The notes: a model not told the origin generated them from the letters alone. 64,000 nucleotides of DNA from Microvirga sp. KLBC 81 (GCF_003075415.1 NZ_QDAH01000004.1:124001-188000); one strand, 5' to 3'. Counted from the first letter of the stretch, positions 47,423 to 56,613 are shown. Translations and numbers: made by a program.

Positions 47423-48151
47423 ATGTTGAGATCACAGGTTTTCTTCTGGGCCATACTGGTGCTGGCCCTCCTCAGTTCGGGCGGTGCCCAAATCCAAGGC
47501 GTCCAAGCACAGGTGCTTGCTGCCTCAATCACTTCATCTCCCCAGGATCAGGCTGTTCTCAAGGAATTCCCCGGTCGTTCGCTGTATCTGGACATCATCA
47601 GACGAGAGGCGGTCTCTCGTGGACTTCCCGCTGCCATTGCCGATGCGGTGGTGCGGATCGAGAGCGGGTACAACCCAACGGCTGTTGGCTCAGTCGGGGA
47701 GATCGGGCTCATGCAGGTTCGACCCACCACAGCTGCGATGATGGGCTTTAGCGGCACGACTGCTGATCTGGCTCAGCCGGAGACGAACATCCGCTATGGA
47801 GTGGCTTACCTCGCAAAAGCCTGGCGTTTAGCTGGTGGGGACCTCTGCCGGGCGCTGATGAAGTACCGGGCCGGTCACGGTGAGGGCAGCATGTCTCCGT
47901 TGAGCGCCGAGTACTGTCGTAGGGCCCAAGTGCATCTGGCCGCGATCGGGTGGTTCCCTGAAACGGAAGTGCGCCCGCCGCCGGGCGTCAACACGGCTCC
48001 CGTTCGGTTGGCCGATGCAAGCCCTCAAGAGGCGGAGATCAATAGGGGACCGAAGATGGTCTCGGTGCGGTCGTCCGGTGCTCTGTTGGCCGCGAACCGT
48101 GCGCTAATGGCGGAGGCCTGGCGTCGGATCTCTATTGCGGCGAGAAGGTGA
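47423..48151 (+). CDS. Lytic transglycosylase domain-containing protein
   Basis: 242 residues with a signal peptide (about residues 1–30, ending GVQAQ) and a C-type SLT domain. Catalytic Glu80 is in VRIESGYNP, followed by GEIGLMQVRP and MKYRAGHGEG, the usual motifs. The enzyme cleaves peptidoglycan at the MurNAc–GlcNAc bond. It is not next to a secretion operon in this window. It may open the wall for surface-structure assembly, or act in general turnover. Confidence 0.9.
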   Translation: MLRSQVFFWAILVLALLSSGGAQIQGVQAQVLAASITSSPQDQAVLKEFPGRSLYLDIIRREAVSRGLPAAIADAVVRIESGYNPTAVGSVGEIGLMQVRPTTAAMMGFSGTTADLAQPETNIRYGVAYLAKAWRLAGGDLCRALMKYRAGHGEGSMSPLSAEYCRRAQVHLAAIGWFPETEVRPPPGVNTAPVRLADASPQEAEINRGPKMVSVRSSGALLAANRALMAEAWRRISIAARR

Positions 48152-48408
48152 TGCTTCCAGAAAGCGTATACGTCTAGGCCCTGGGTGGAGGAGGGGCGGT
48201 ACCTTAGAAGCGCACTCGTTTGCGCCACTGAGGGCGACTGCCGCACCAGGGGCTCGCCTGTCCTGGTCTCACTCGAGTGCGACCTTGGATGTTGCCGACC
48301 GGAACAACAAGTGAGGGTTAGATCCACCGCTCAGTGGATCAGGCCACCGTGACGACGGCGGGCATCTCGATATCGATCTCGGAAGCGGAGTTGCTCGTAG
48401 GCTTCTCA
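48152..48408. other. Short gap, nothing recognised
   Basis: A 72-codon frame at 48334 runs over the dead sunset-domain gene on the opposite strand and has no ribosome-binding site. Confidence 0.4.
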
Positions 48409-48613
48409 TCAGATCATGGCCTTGCGCCAGCCGGCCCGTGCCGCATCATGTTCGGAGCAGAACCAACGTTCACCTTTGGGTCAGGTGATCCGTATGGCGT
48501 AGTAATAGGGCTGGTTTGGCACGTAATCTCTGCCCGCCTGTGTCGGGGCTGATGTTGGCCTTAATGCTGCAGCCCTTCTCCACGATGAATTTCTGCCATT
48601 CTTGAATCTCCAT
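48409..48613 (-). pseudogene. Sunset-domain protein, broken
   Basis: Minus-strand ATG at 48613 opens MEIQEWQKFIVEKGCSIKAN, then after a one-base shift comes RDYVPNQPYYYAIRIT, a TGA stop, and PKGERWFCSEHDAARAGWRK. The pieces match the order of the sunset domain (C-IKGNIS … YHVPG … Y … KGERWFCSEAEARAAGWR). One frameshift and one stop mean it is not functional. I rely on memory of the domain pattern. Confidence 0.6.
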
Positions 48614-48792
48614 TAGGAGTAGGACTTTTTAGTCACGGCAGTAGCCTAGATGTACTCAGTATTTATACCTGAACTGAAATCAGAGATACCGGGCTAGTAC
48701 TGAGGAGAACTACCAGCAAGGACATCAATTTCGGTAAGACATGACTCCTAACGTTCAGATTCCGAGTTGGAACTACTGTGAAAGGGGGAGCC

Positions 48793-49977
48793 ATGAAGCC
48801 TTCACTCATCCTCGCTGTGTCGGGAATTGCAATGCTCCTAGCGTATCCGACATCATCACACGCACAGGGGGCAAGCCTTAGACAGCAATGCATTCCGGAC
48901 GTCCCCGACGTTTCAAGGTACGCGAACTGCGGCCTGCAGGTGGTGCGAGGACACGAAGTATGCCGGTGCGCAATCCTCCCCCAGGCACAACGCACGACTA
49001 CCCGACAGCTCGACCAAGATGCCAAATTTACAAGCCTGACGGAGGGCGTGCCCAGGCGTGATGGTGCGGTTGGCCATTCCGTCACTCTTATCCCGGTTAA
49101 TCCGTTGCCGCCCCCCACCTGTCTGCAAAGCGGTTGGATCAATCCCGCAACTGGGGTGGAGAGCTGCTCGAACGACAGCGACCGTGGCACTGACAGGGCC
49201 AGCAACGACAGAGGAGGCTCCGGTGGCGGTGGCTCGGGTGGCTCCGGTAGCGGTGGCAAGGGCGGTGGTGGCTCCGGCGGGGGTGGCACAGGCAGCGGTG
49301 GTTCTGGCGGAGCTGGTTCCGGTAGTGGTGGCACTGGAGGTGGCACGGGTGGTGGCGGCTCCTCGGGTGGAGGCTCTGTCGGTGGTGGCTCATCCGGCGG
49401 GGGCTCATCCGGCGGTGGCTCCTCGGGTGGTGGATCGTCGGGTGGAGGCTCCGGCGGTAGCTCTGGTGGCGGCGGATCCTCGGGTGGTGGATCGTCGGGT
49501 GGAGGCTCCGGCGGTAGCTCTGGTGGCGGCGGATCCTCGGGTAGTGGTTCCTCGGGTGGCGGCTCTGGCAGCGGCTCTGGCAGCGGCTCCTCGGGTGGTA
49601 GCTCCGGTGGCGGCGGCGCCTCGGGCGGCGGTTCCTCGAGCGGTGATTCCTCCGGTGGCGGCTCATCCGGCGGGGGCTCTGGCGGTGGTGGGAGCAATAG
49701 CGGTCCCGGCAACGGCAACGGCAACAACGGCAATCCCGGCAACGGCGGAGGAAACACGGGCGGGTCCGGACCAGGCACTGGCAATGGTGGCACTAACAAT
49801 GGCGGCGGCAACGGCGGCGATGGCACCGGCAATGGTGGCACTAACAACAGCGGTGGGAAGGGCAGTAACGGCAACGGCAGCGGAGGCGCCCCTCCTGGCA
49901 CGGGCGGCCTTGCAAATAGCTCCCAGGGATCTGGCAATGGTGGCGGTTCGGGCGGAAGAGGCGGCAGAGATCGCTGA
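48793..49977 (+). CDS. Glycine-rich secreted protein
   Basis: 394 residues: signal peptide (about residues 1–24, ending SSHAQG), then a domain of about 110 residues with six cysteines (RQQCIPD, YANCGLQ, HEVCRCA, PPTCLQSG, VESCSND), then about 250 residues of Gly/Ser repeats (GGGSSGGGSSGG type) turning to Gly/Asn repeats (GNGNGNNGNPGN). The ATG at 48793 has GGGGGAG just upstream. The tail suggests a flexible surface or matrix protein. No family recognised; homologous collapse in assembly of the repeats is possible. Confidence 0.75.
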   Translation: MKPSLILAVSGIAMLLAYPTSSHAQGASLRQQCIPDVPDVSRYANCGLQVVRGHEVCRCAILPQAQRTTTRQLDQDAKFTSLTEGVPRRDGAVGHSVTLIPVNPLPPPTCLQSGWINPATGVESCSNDSDRGTDRASNDRGGSGGGGSGGSGSGGKGGGGSGGGGTGSGGSGGAGSGSGGTGGGTGGGGSSGGGSVGGGSSGGGSSGGGSSGGGSSGGGSGGSSGGGGSSGGGSSGGGSGGSSGGGGSSGSGSSGGGSGSGSGSGSSGGSSGGGGASGGGSSSGDSSGGGSSGGGSGGGGSNSGPGNGNGNNGNPGNGGGNTGGSGPGTGNGGTNNGGGNGGDGTGNGGTNNSGGKGSNGNGSGGAPPGTGGLANSSQGSGNGGGSGGRGGRDR

Positions 49978-50449
49978 CGTGGTCTCGAGCCTGGCCTGAT
50001 GAAGTCAGAACTGAATCTACGGTAGCAGGGGGCAGCACATATTAGCGCTGCAACGGACAATAAGGTTCGCGACAAACATTATAGAAACCGTCAGTACCCT
50101 TGGTGTTTGTCATGTGCCCCCTACGGTCTGATGAGACACTGGACAGCCGAACAACCCAAACACTGCGGGGTTGTTCGTTCTCCGCACCTGCCCCCGGCTG
50201 GGAAGCCTTACACCCCCAGCTAGGGCCACAGGCGCCCGAAGCCGGAGATTCGCAATGGCCCCCTCAGTTAGGGCGCTATTATTAAATGTTACCGTCAGAG
50301 CAAATGTCGCTGAGGGCCGTGTGTGGAATAAGGCTGAGACAGGCGCGGCGCTGGAGGCTATCCACCCGTTTCGGACGCTTGATGTCCGTGCAGCTCTCCG
50401 GCTTCCGGGCTGGAAATGGTGACGGCGTTCGCATGATCTTGAGACGCTT
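49978..50449. other. Gap, nothing recognised
   Basis: Short frames without ribosome-binding sites. No repeats or RNA genes seen. Confidence 0.4.
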
Positions 50450-51133
50450 ATGCGGGTAAGCACAAAGATAGCGATTCTTTTTTGGGCGGCATCACTCGCC
50501 GGAGCGTGCGGGCCACAGGGTGCCACGCACGAGAACCAGCGCGCCCCGGCGGCAAAGATCAAAATGGACCTTGACGAGGTGCGGTCGAAGTTGGTGGCGG
50601 CCGGGATCCCCGCCACGGCGATCCGGCCCGGCAAGGATCCTGATTACGACATCGATATCCTGATCCTGTCGCCGACCGATCAGATGCTGGCGAAGGCTGA
50701 CCGAGACGCAATGGCCAAGCTACAGATCGACAGCCATTATGCATTCGACTTCGCCACTGAGGAGCAGCGGGTGGCCTTCGCGCCATTCGTGGTGGCCGAA
50801 AACGCCCGGCGTGACCGCGAGGCAGCAATCGCGGTGCTGAGCCAAGACGGCAAGCTCGACAAAGTCCCGCGGTTCGACGGAAGAGAGCCGATGTCCGCCT
50901 TCGCGCACCGGCTCGAGCAATTTTGCGGTTTTGAGCCGGGCGAGGCGCTTCGCGTGGTGGACCTGCACTGGCTTGAGTTCAATAACCCATCCTTCGGCCG
51001 GGAAACTGCAGTGGCTCAAGCGGAGGGTCGCTCGATTGAATCGTTCTGGTGTCTCAAGCGAGTTATAGACGCCACCGGTCTCAGCCGGCACTTCATCGGC
51101 AATCGCTTCCGCAATCCTGACGATGCCACATGA
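50450..51133 (+). CDS. Putative lipoprotein, unknown family
   Basis: 227 residues. N-terminal signal with a lipobox-like LAGAC (Cys at residue 20), so probably lipid-anchored. The mature part is mostly soluble, with Asp/Glu-rich helices (DLDEVRSKLVAAGIP, DPDYDIDILIL) and two late cysteines (QFCGF, FWCLKR). I recognise no family. It is followed by a family B repeat. Confidence 0.65.
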   Translation: MRVSTKIAILFWAASLAGACGPQGATHENQRAPAAKIKMDLDEVRSKLVAAGIPATAIRPGKDPDYDIDILILSPTDQMLAKADRDAMAKLQIDSHYAFDFATEEQRVAFAPFVVAENARRDREAAIAVLSQDGKLDKVPRFDGREPMSAFAHRLEQFCGFEPGEALRVVDLHWLEFNNPSFGRETAVAQAEGRSIESFWCLKRVIDATGLSRHFIGNRFRNPDDAT

Positions 51134-51183
51134 CCTCCGCTGCATCCCGGTCCCGGATGTGAGCCGCAGATTGCGTTATTCTA

Positions 51184-51340
51184 CAGCATCGAACCAAAAG
51201 TGGATTTGCACTTTTGGGACCCATCCGATGCTTTCTCCTTGAATGAGAGCATCGTGTGACGCGGAAAACCGGATCCACTTTTCACTGGCGTGGCCCTTCG
51301 GGTCGCTGACGCAGACCTTCGGTTCCGCACGATGCTCTAG
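51184..51340. repeat. Palindromic repeat, family B
   Basis: Long copy from AGCATCGAACCAAAAGTGG to CCGCACGATGCTCTAG, with duplicated GGCCCTTCGGGTCGCTGACGC section. Confidence 0.85.
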
Positions 51341-51748
51341 GTGCGGCAGCCGTTCCATTCACACGCGCCAAATTGGCCGAGTGCGGACTCTCGGAATGAG
51401 CCGCGATATCGCATAGTTGCCTTTGGGGAACCAGATAGCGTGTCACCTGAGCGTACTCGGAAGACGATCCGGACACTGCTCGGCCCAATAAAGCGAACCG
51501 CGAAGACGCTTCGACAGCACCGCGGTGCGCTCACGAATACTGACGAATGCCACGGCTGAAAGCAAAACGAGGACCACGCCCCCCGGCATTGGTCCTCGTC
51601 TTTCCCCTCGCCCAAGAACTCCAGGCGAGGAAAACATACCGCAACTCTCGCTGACCCACAGGGGCTAAAAGGGAGTACCCCGTGCGAATTGAAGGAGGAG
51701 AGGAGCAAGGGTGGGGCTTGGGGCTACAACGGCCCTCGTCCTCTCCTT

Positions 51749-51780
51749 GCCCAATGCGAAGGGGGCAAATCGCATTGGGC
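51749..51780. other. Perfect 11-bp hairpin
   Basis: GCCCAATGCGA (51749–51759) and TCGCATTGGGC (51770–51780) with a ten-base loop. No T run follows on either strand. Confidence 0.5.
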
Positions 51781-51959
51781 CATAAGATCATAGCTCAATG
51801 CTCATCGCCGCAGCGCGGCTAAGGCGCTGTACCTCACCTGCGTCAAACAATCTCCACCATCGGCAACCGCTCCGGCTCGGCCTTGTGTCGGGGAAGACGG
51901 GCCGCCAGCACAGCCGCGATCGGCCCCGACTTCATGGCAAGAAATCTGCCCGCCAGTCC

Positions 51960-52280
51960 TCAGCATCGATGGACACGAACCCGCTGGTTCGGACCGACCA
52001 CATAGCTTTGGACCGCGCAGCCAGGACGATCAGCCCGCTGCGGGAGTGCCGGGAGAACTGTGCCAGTCACATCGACATCCCGCGGTGCGATATTCACGTT
52101 AGTCTCGCGTGGCCAGATTTGGGCGGTCGCTGGGACGGGGGTTCCATCTGGGTAGCGCAGCACCGGGTCGACGACTGTTCCATCCGGATTGCGAAGGATC
52201 TGATCGGCCTGAGCCAGCACCGCCTCGGGCAGAGCTGCCCCAAGAGCCAGAAGACCGAGAAGCAGCATGCGGTTGAGCAT
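51960..52280 (-). CDS. Small secreted protein, C-terminal VRVHxC family
   Basis: 106 residues with a signal peptide (about residues 1–23, ending EAVLAQ). The mature part includes DPVLRYPDGTPVP and ends with RDVDVTG, CAVQSYVV and VRVHRC. The gene at 57840 ends in the same way (DVDVTG, CTTRTYTV, VRVHAC), so the two make a small family in this region. The two C-terminal cysteines could form a disulfide. Function unknown. Confidence 0.65.
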   Translation of the reverse strand: MLNRMLLLGLLALGAALPEAVLAQADQILRNPDGTVVDPVLRYPDGTPVPATAQIWPRETNVNIAPRDVDVTGTVLPALPQRADRPGCAVQSYVVGPNQRVRVHRC

Positions 52281-52501
52281 GGGTTATCTCCCGTCAGAAA
52301 GCCCCTGAAGAAAACGGAAGAACAGGGCTGCCAGTTCATCCGTGGTTAGCCGTGCCAGGATCGCCCCGCTGCGGTCTGGCAGCAGGACAAAGGTTGATCA
52401 GGAGGCCAAGAACTTCAGCAGCTTGATCGCGGCTGTCAGCAACCGCACTGCCAACACGCTTGGCCAGATAGAAGCTGACCTTTGGCTCAGAGGACGTGAG
52501 C

Positions 52502-52735
52502 TGGCTCGCCAAGTGCTACCTCGTTCTGCACCAGGTCGACCCGGAGTAGGACATCCGGCGCTTTTACTCCCTCAGGATCGAGCGGGATCTCTTCGGGACC
52601 GTGCGCCTAGTGCGCAACGGGGACCGGATCCGCACCAACGGGCAGGAGTTGGTTGAGATCTTTGACGAGGAGGCCGGCGCGGGGCTGGAGATCTTGGCAC
52701 AGGCCAAGTGGCGACGGGGCTATCGGGACCTCTGA
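52502..52735 (+). pseudogene. WGR domain protein, broken
   Basis: Reading LVLHQVDPE, a TAG stop at 52547–52549, then DIRRFYSLRIERDLFG, VRLVRNGD, VEIFDEEAGAGLEIL and AKWRRGYRDL before a TGA. The pattern is that of the short WGR domain proteins found beside many Rhizobiales genes (RFYALSIEPTLFG … RRGYRDL). The WGR motif itself is altered, so this is a relic. Confidence 0.65.
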
Positions 52736-52777
52736 TTTCACACCGCGGAGTGCCCGCTATCGACTCATTCCGGGCAT

Positions 52778-53153
52778 TTAGTTGGTTGTGTCGAGCCAGT
52801 CTTTAAGCCAGCTCTCCAAGCTGGGATCAAGATCAGTGAACGCCTCCTCGATGGTCAGTTCATCGTCGTAGTAATAGTCATTGAACGCTACGATGACGCC
52901 GCGTTCAAGGTCGTATGAGGCAGGGCCGACATTGTGGGTCAACGGCAAGAGATGCGGCGGCCAGGCAGCTTCCCCGGTGTAACCGGGGCCGCGACGGCGA
53001 AGGTCGTCATATTCCAGACCGATGCGCTCCAGCGAATAAAACCCTGGCCCGTGCCGGGGCCGAAACCCCATCAGCGATCGAAGAGAGCTGTCGTAAGTCA
53101 TGCGGGATCGGCCTGCCGATCTTCTCCTCGATCACATCAAAGCCAGTTTCTGT
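52778..53153 (-). pseudogene. SMI1/KNR4 (SUKH) family protein, frameshifted
   Basis: On the minus strand, TGFDVIEEKIGRPIPHDLRQ and SIADG in one frame are followed, after a shift near 53090, by HGPGFYSLERIGLEYDDL, YDLERGVIVAFNDYYYDDE and the end DPSLESWLKDWL. The order fits a SUKH domain protein, a superfamily that includes many immunity proteins against toxins. The last 107 codons from an ATG at 53101 form an open frame that might still be translated, but without the N-terminal part. Confidence 0.55.
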
Positions 53154-53584
53154 CGCAGGTGGCGCAAGAGGGGAGTTGTTCGTGTCCTCACTCGACGCGC
53201 TGAGCCATCCGTCGGCTCGCGTGACATGCATGGGGCATCTTCCGACCCCAGCGTTCCATTTGCTCGGCCGAGAGGCGAACGGAGTTCGGCGAACCGGGGC
53301 TCTCCAAGTCAAAGAGCTCAGCGAGCTTATCAGGATCATCTACGACGCCGACAGGCTCGCGCTTCGGCGCAGCGCTCCGTCGACGCGGGTCCTGGATACG
53401 CAGCTTGATGGAGGAGATGAGTTCGGGTGAGAGGCTTGGGCACATTTTTCATTCTGCTTGCTCAATGGGCGAAAGCAAGATGCAACGGCAGCGCAGTAAC
53501 TGTCTCGTAACCACAACTTGAAGCGACCCTGATCCAATCCAGGCATGCGGCGTTCTCCGTCTGCTTGAACGGGGAGGACTGCCC
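53154..53584. other. Gap, nothing recognised
   Basis: May contain the original N-terminus of the decayed SUKH gene on the minus strand (an open frame continues to 53445) but I cannot align it. Confidence 0.4.
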
Positions 53585-53708
53585 ATGACCATTCTCGATC
53601 CGATCACCGGAAACCTCGTCACCATCGACACCTCGATCAGACCACGTCGCTAAGGCGCTGGAGGCCATCGCCCAGACGAAGCGGTGGCAGGGCTACCGGG
53701 ATTTGTGA
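53585..53708 (+). pseudogene. WGR-type gene remnant, second copy
   Basis: A short frame MTILDPITGNLVTIDTSI with a good ribosome-binding site (GGGGAGG) stops at 53651–53653. A shifted frame then reads VAKALEAIAQTKRWQGYRDL with a TGA, which matches the end of the WGR remnant at 52502. It looks like a fusion of deletion ends. Confidence 0.5.
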
Positions 53709-53749
53709 TGGCTTACATTCCAACGCCCATTGTGCCGCAGGATAGCAGT

Positions 53750-54124
53750 CTATTTATTTCTGCCACCGCCGTTACCGCTGTTGCCACCCCCGCCGCCATT
53801 CCCATTGCCGTTGTTGCCGCTACCGCCGTTGCCGTTGCCGCTGTTGCCTCCGCCGCCCCCGTTGCCATTGCCGTTGTTGCCGTTGTTGCCGCCAGTACCT
53901 CCAGCGCCGCCGTTGCCCCCCGGGCCTGCGGGCGGCCCGCTGGAGAAAGCGCCACTGATCGCAGTGTTCGCTTGCTGCCACTGGGCTGCAAGCTGAGTGC
54001 CAGTCGCCGCGATGGAGATCAGCGCCGCGCCCGCGATCAGGCCGAGCAAAAGCGAATACTCAACCATTGCCGCGCCGGCATCATCCCGAACGACATGCTG
54101 CCAGAACCGCCCCCGTGGCCCCAT
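53750..54124 (-). CDS. Flp-type pilin with a Gly/Asn-rich tail
   Basis: 124 residues. The N-terminal part has the type IVb pilin signature GAAMVEYSLLLGLIAGAALI, where a prepilin peptidase would cut before the Met/Val-Glu-Tyr helix. Residues 66–124 are low complexity (GGNGGAGGTGG, NGNGNGGGGGNSG repeats). Flp pilins are normally 50–70 residues, so the tail doubles the length. The start at 54124 has AGGAG in front. No Tad assembly genes lie in the window, but a TadE-like gene is at 62803. Confidence 0.75.
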   Translation of the reverse strand: MGPRGRFWQHVVRDDAGAAMVEYSLLLGLIAGAALISIAATGTQLAAQWQQANTAISGAFSSGPPAGPGGNGGAGGTGGNNGNNGNGNGGGGGNSGNGNGGSGNNGNGNGGGGGNSGNGGGRNK

Positions 54125-54508
54125 TCCTGTCTCCTGTCGATGTTGTCCAACTATTAGTGACAGCGTTCCTATCGAGCCGCGAGCGATCAAGCGGAGTAAT
54201 CACGCGGGGTGAGCCTTGTACCGCCCGCCTCGCGCGAGGCGGGTACGCCGTTGCATTCCACAACGCTGATTACCCGCAAATTGAGAAATAACCCATAAGG
54301 TCCAATATGGAACCTGAAAAAGCGTATTCGTGAAGTCTTCGCGGCGGCTTATGGAACGCGCCGCGCCCATTCAGTGAAACCGGCCCTGGTGGAGGCCGCG
54401 GCGCGCGATACTCGTTACTGCTTTCGCGTCAGATGCCGAAATGCTGCTTGAGGAGTTGGATTGGACGGTGCGCACCACCGCGTTCCGCTTCCGGACAGGA
54501 GTTAACCT
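54125..54508. other. Divergent promoter region with a 20-bp palindrome
   Basis: Between the leftward pilin gene and the rightward gene at 54509. It holds the palindrome CCCGCCTCGCGCGAGGCGGG at 54224–54243. A short frame around 54290–54440 has no recognised relatives. Confidence 0.5.
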
Positions 54509-55177
54509 GTGGCCGCCCTTTCATCGCTATCCTTTGAAGAATGGATCGCCTTCGTCTTTGATCACCCGGCCACGGGGCCGGAGTGGTACTGGGCAGAGGA
54601 TGTGCCCTACTGGGACGCGCCGGCCCGGCTAACCACCGAATATGTGACGAGACTGTTCGAGGATCCTCTCCCGGCGCTCACCGGGTTCACCGATGCCGAA
54701 GTGAACATGGGACTGAATTATCTGATCAGTCCGGGTCTCGGGGAGCATCTGTTCTGCCTCGATGACCCTTCCGTGGAGATCCAGGCACGGGTGCGCTGCG
54801 TCCGCGCGTGCGAGAGTCTGTTCCGCCAGCTCTTCCGGCCCCGATGCTCGCCGCATCTGTCCCACCGCGACGAGCCCGGACGGTTCCCGCTCAATGCGGT
54901 GTGCTACATGTGGTGGGATCTCATGCCGGTCCATGGCGGCCCGCAAGAGGAAGACCGCCGCGCGCTGCACGCGGCCGCTTTGGAGACCATGGGGGCCATT
55001 CTTCGGATGGATTCGGTCGCTTGCCAGGAAAGCGCGCTTCATGGGCTCGGTCACTGGCACACAGCTTTCCCGGAGGAGACCGCGCGCATGATCGACGCCT
55101 TCATCCGGTCGCACCCGCATAGCCGGCCTGAACTGCTGGCATACGCAAGGGGGGCACGCTGCGGCTGCGTGCTTTAA
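54509..55177 (+). CDS. Hypothetical protein
   Basis: 222 residues, no signal peptide or membrane segment, acidic and rich in Trp (EEWIAFVFDHP, EWYWAEDVPYW). The C-terminal half has the pattern LHGLGHWHTAFPE and ends RGARCGCVL. Start GTG at 54509 is supported by AGGAG seven bases upstream. I have a vague memory of such proteins in Methylobacteriaceae but no family name; function unknown. Confidence 0.7.
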   Translation: MAALSSLSFEEWIAFVFDHPATGPEWYWAEDVPYWDAPARLTTEYVTRLFEDPLPALTGFTDAEVNMGLNYLISPGLGEHLFCLDDPSVEIQARVRCVRACESLFRQLFRPRCSPHLSHRDEPGRFPLNAVCYMWWDLMPVHGGPQEEDRRALHAAALETMGAILRMDSVACQESALHGLGHWHTAFPEETARMIDAFIRSHPHSRPELLAYARGARCGCVL

Positions 55178-55397
55178 GAGATGGAGCCGGCGGTACAGCC
55201 GCGGTCGGCCCCGCCTTTCCTAGGTGCCAGCCCTACTCAGTCCAGTGCGCTGCGCTCGTCACCTCGAAAAATCCGGCCGTTTACACGGGTTAGCTGTGGT
55301 CCTACTCCCGAGGATGAAGAAATCTCATCTTCAGTAGTCTCTGGAACTGACCGAGCGTGACCATATTGTTCTAGGTGCTTGCCGCCAATGGAGCCAA
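55178..55397. other. Short gap, nothing recognised
   Basis: No features seen. Confidence 0.4.
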
Positions 55398-56450
55398 ATG
55401 ATGCGCACCTTGGATCGCCTTACCCTGATCAGCACCTGTCTTGCCACCACCGTAGTGATCTTCACGACTGTGCCGGTTGTCCAGCAATTCCTGCCACGAC
55501 GAGAGACGCTGTTTGACTTCCGGCGGCGTGAGCAGCCGGTCGTGCAAACGGTCGACCTGTCGCGTCTGACCCCTCAGATCCGACAGGCCGTCGAGAAGGC
55601 CCGAGAGCAGGGGCTCCACCAAGCCCGCTTGGAACTCGACAAGCTGCACGCCCGCATCATGGCCAAGGTCGATGGCGCGTTCCTGGACTGGTACTTTGGC
55701 TATGTGACCCAGCAGCGCATGGCCTGGGGGTACGCGTTCAACAAGGCCGCAAGCTGGGTCTCCGGCAGCGATGCCGACAAGGACCTCCAGGAGCATATTG
55801 CCCGAGAGTTCGGCCTGCGCGTCATACCGGCGCCGGTCCTCGACGAGGAGCTCCAGAGGATTGCCCGGCAGTCGGTTGCGGTGTTCCTGACATCTCTCCA
55901 GGATCACCTGCAAAGCATCCCCAAACAGTACGAGATCCCGCCCGCGCAATGGGAGGCTTACCTGGCAAGCATCTCGACCATGGTCAGCCTGACGGAGGGC
56001 AGCCGCAGTGTCCCGCTGACCCTCAAGGCCTTTGCCGCCGGCCTGGTCTGGAGCGGCACAGGCGTGGTGGCCAGCCTGGCACCTGCCGTGACGGCTCAAC
56101 TCGCCAGAACGGCGGTTGTCGCAGGAACCACCCGCGCAACCGGAGTTCTGACAGGGGCGGTCGCCCGGAAAGCTCTAACGACTGTCGGGCGGCAAGCCGC
56201 CGCGCGAGGGGCCGCGGCATCGGCTGGCTCCTGGGGGCCTGTTGTGGGAGGGGCTGCTCTGTTAGGGCTGATCGTCTGGGAGATCTGGGACCACAGGAGC
56301 ACGGTTGCAGAGAACCGGCCCTTGCTGCGCAACAACATCGATCATTTTCTGCGGCTGTACGAGCACAGTCTTGTCGAACCGGCCGGCATGATTGGCACGA
56401 TTCTCCACGACCTGGAGACCAGGATCGTCACGAACATTGTCAGCACATAG
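55398..56450 (+). CDS. Predicted membrane protein, unknown family
   Basis: 350 residues. One N-terminal membrane segment (about residues 10–28), a long soluble helical part (about residues 50–200, with VEKAREQGLHQARLELDK), then an Ala/Gly/Val-rich stretch (about 210–300: GTGVVASLAPAVTAQLART, GAAASAGSWGPVVGG) likely to insert in or cross the membrane, then a short soluble end. The alternating Ala/Gly-rich second half is unusual. No family recognised. Confidence 0.65.
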   Translation: MMRTLDRLTLISTCLATTVVIFTTVPVVQQFLPRRETLFDFRRREQPVVQTVDLSRLTPQIRQAVEKAREQGLHQARLELDKLHARIMAKVDGAFLDWYFGYVTQQRMAWGYAFNKAASWVSGSDADKDLQEHIAREFGLRVIPAPVLDEELQRIARQSVAVFLTSLQDHLQSIPKQYEIPPAQWEAYLASISTMVSLTEGSRSVPLTLKAFAAGLVWSGTGVVASLAPAVTAQLARTAVVAGTTRATGVLTGAVARKALTTVGRQAAARGAAASAGSWGPVVGGAALLGLIVWEIWDHRSTVAENRPLLRNNIDHFLRLYEHSLVEPAGMIGTILHDLETRIVTNIVST

Positions 56451-56613
56451 GCTACTGGCTGAACAAAAAGGCGCTCGGCAGAGAACCGCAAATGTTGCCG
56501 CTTGATTGAAGGCTTTGGGTAGGCTGAGTTCCCTTGTGGTGCTTGGGTTGTTTAGCTCCTGTTCGGGCTCGCGGCACTCCTGCATTGGTCCGAAAACGGC
56601 TCACCTATACTGA

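Larger units (their letters stand above)
51134..51959. other. Region with a family B repeat and hairpins, no gene seen
   Basis: Contains the family B copy at 51184–51340, a 7-bp stem near 51606–51630 and a perfect 11-bp hairpin at 51749–51780. No frame looks like a gene. Confidence 0.5.

Noticed and set aside
49210-49690. Regularly spaced short repeats that could suggest a CRISPR or VNTR array
   Set aside because: The period follows Gly/Ser codon repeats in one frame, with no constant repeat plus unique spacers. It is protein low complexity.
48663-50075. 470-codon proline-rich frame on the minus strand
   Set aside because: It is the antisense of the Gly/Ser repeat region (Gly codons read as Pro/Arg) with no ribosome-binding site; the plus-strand gene has a signal peptide and a good start.
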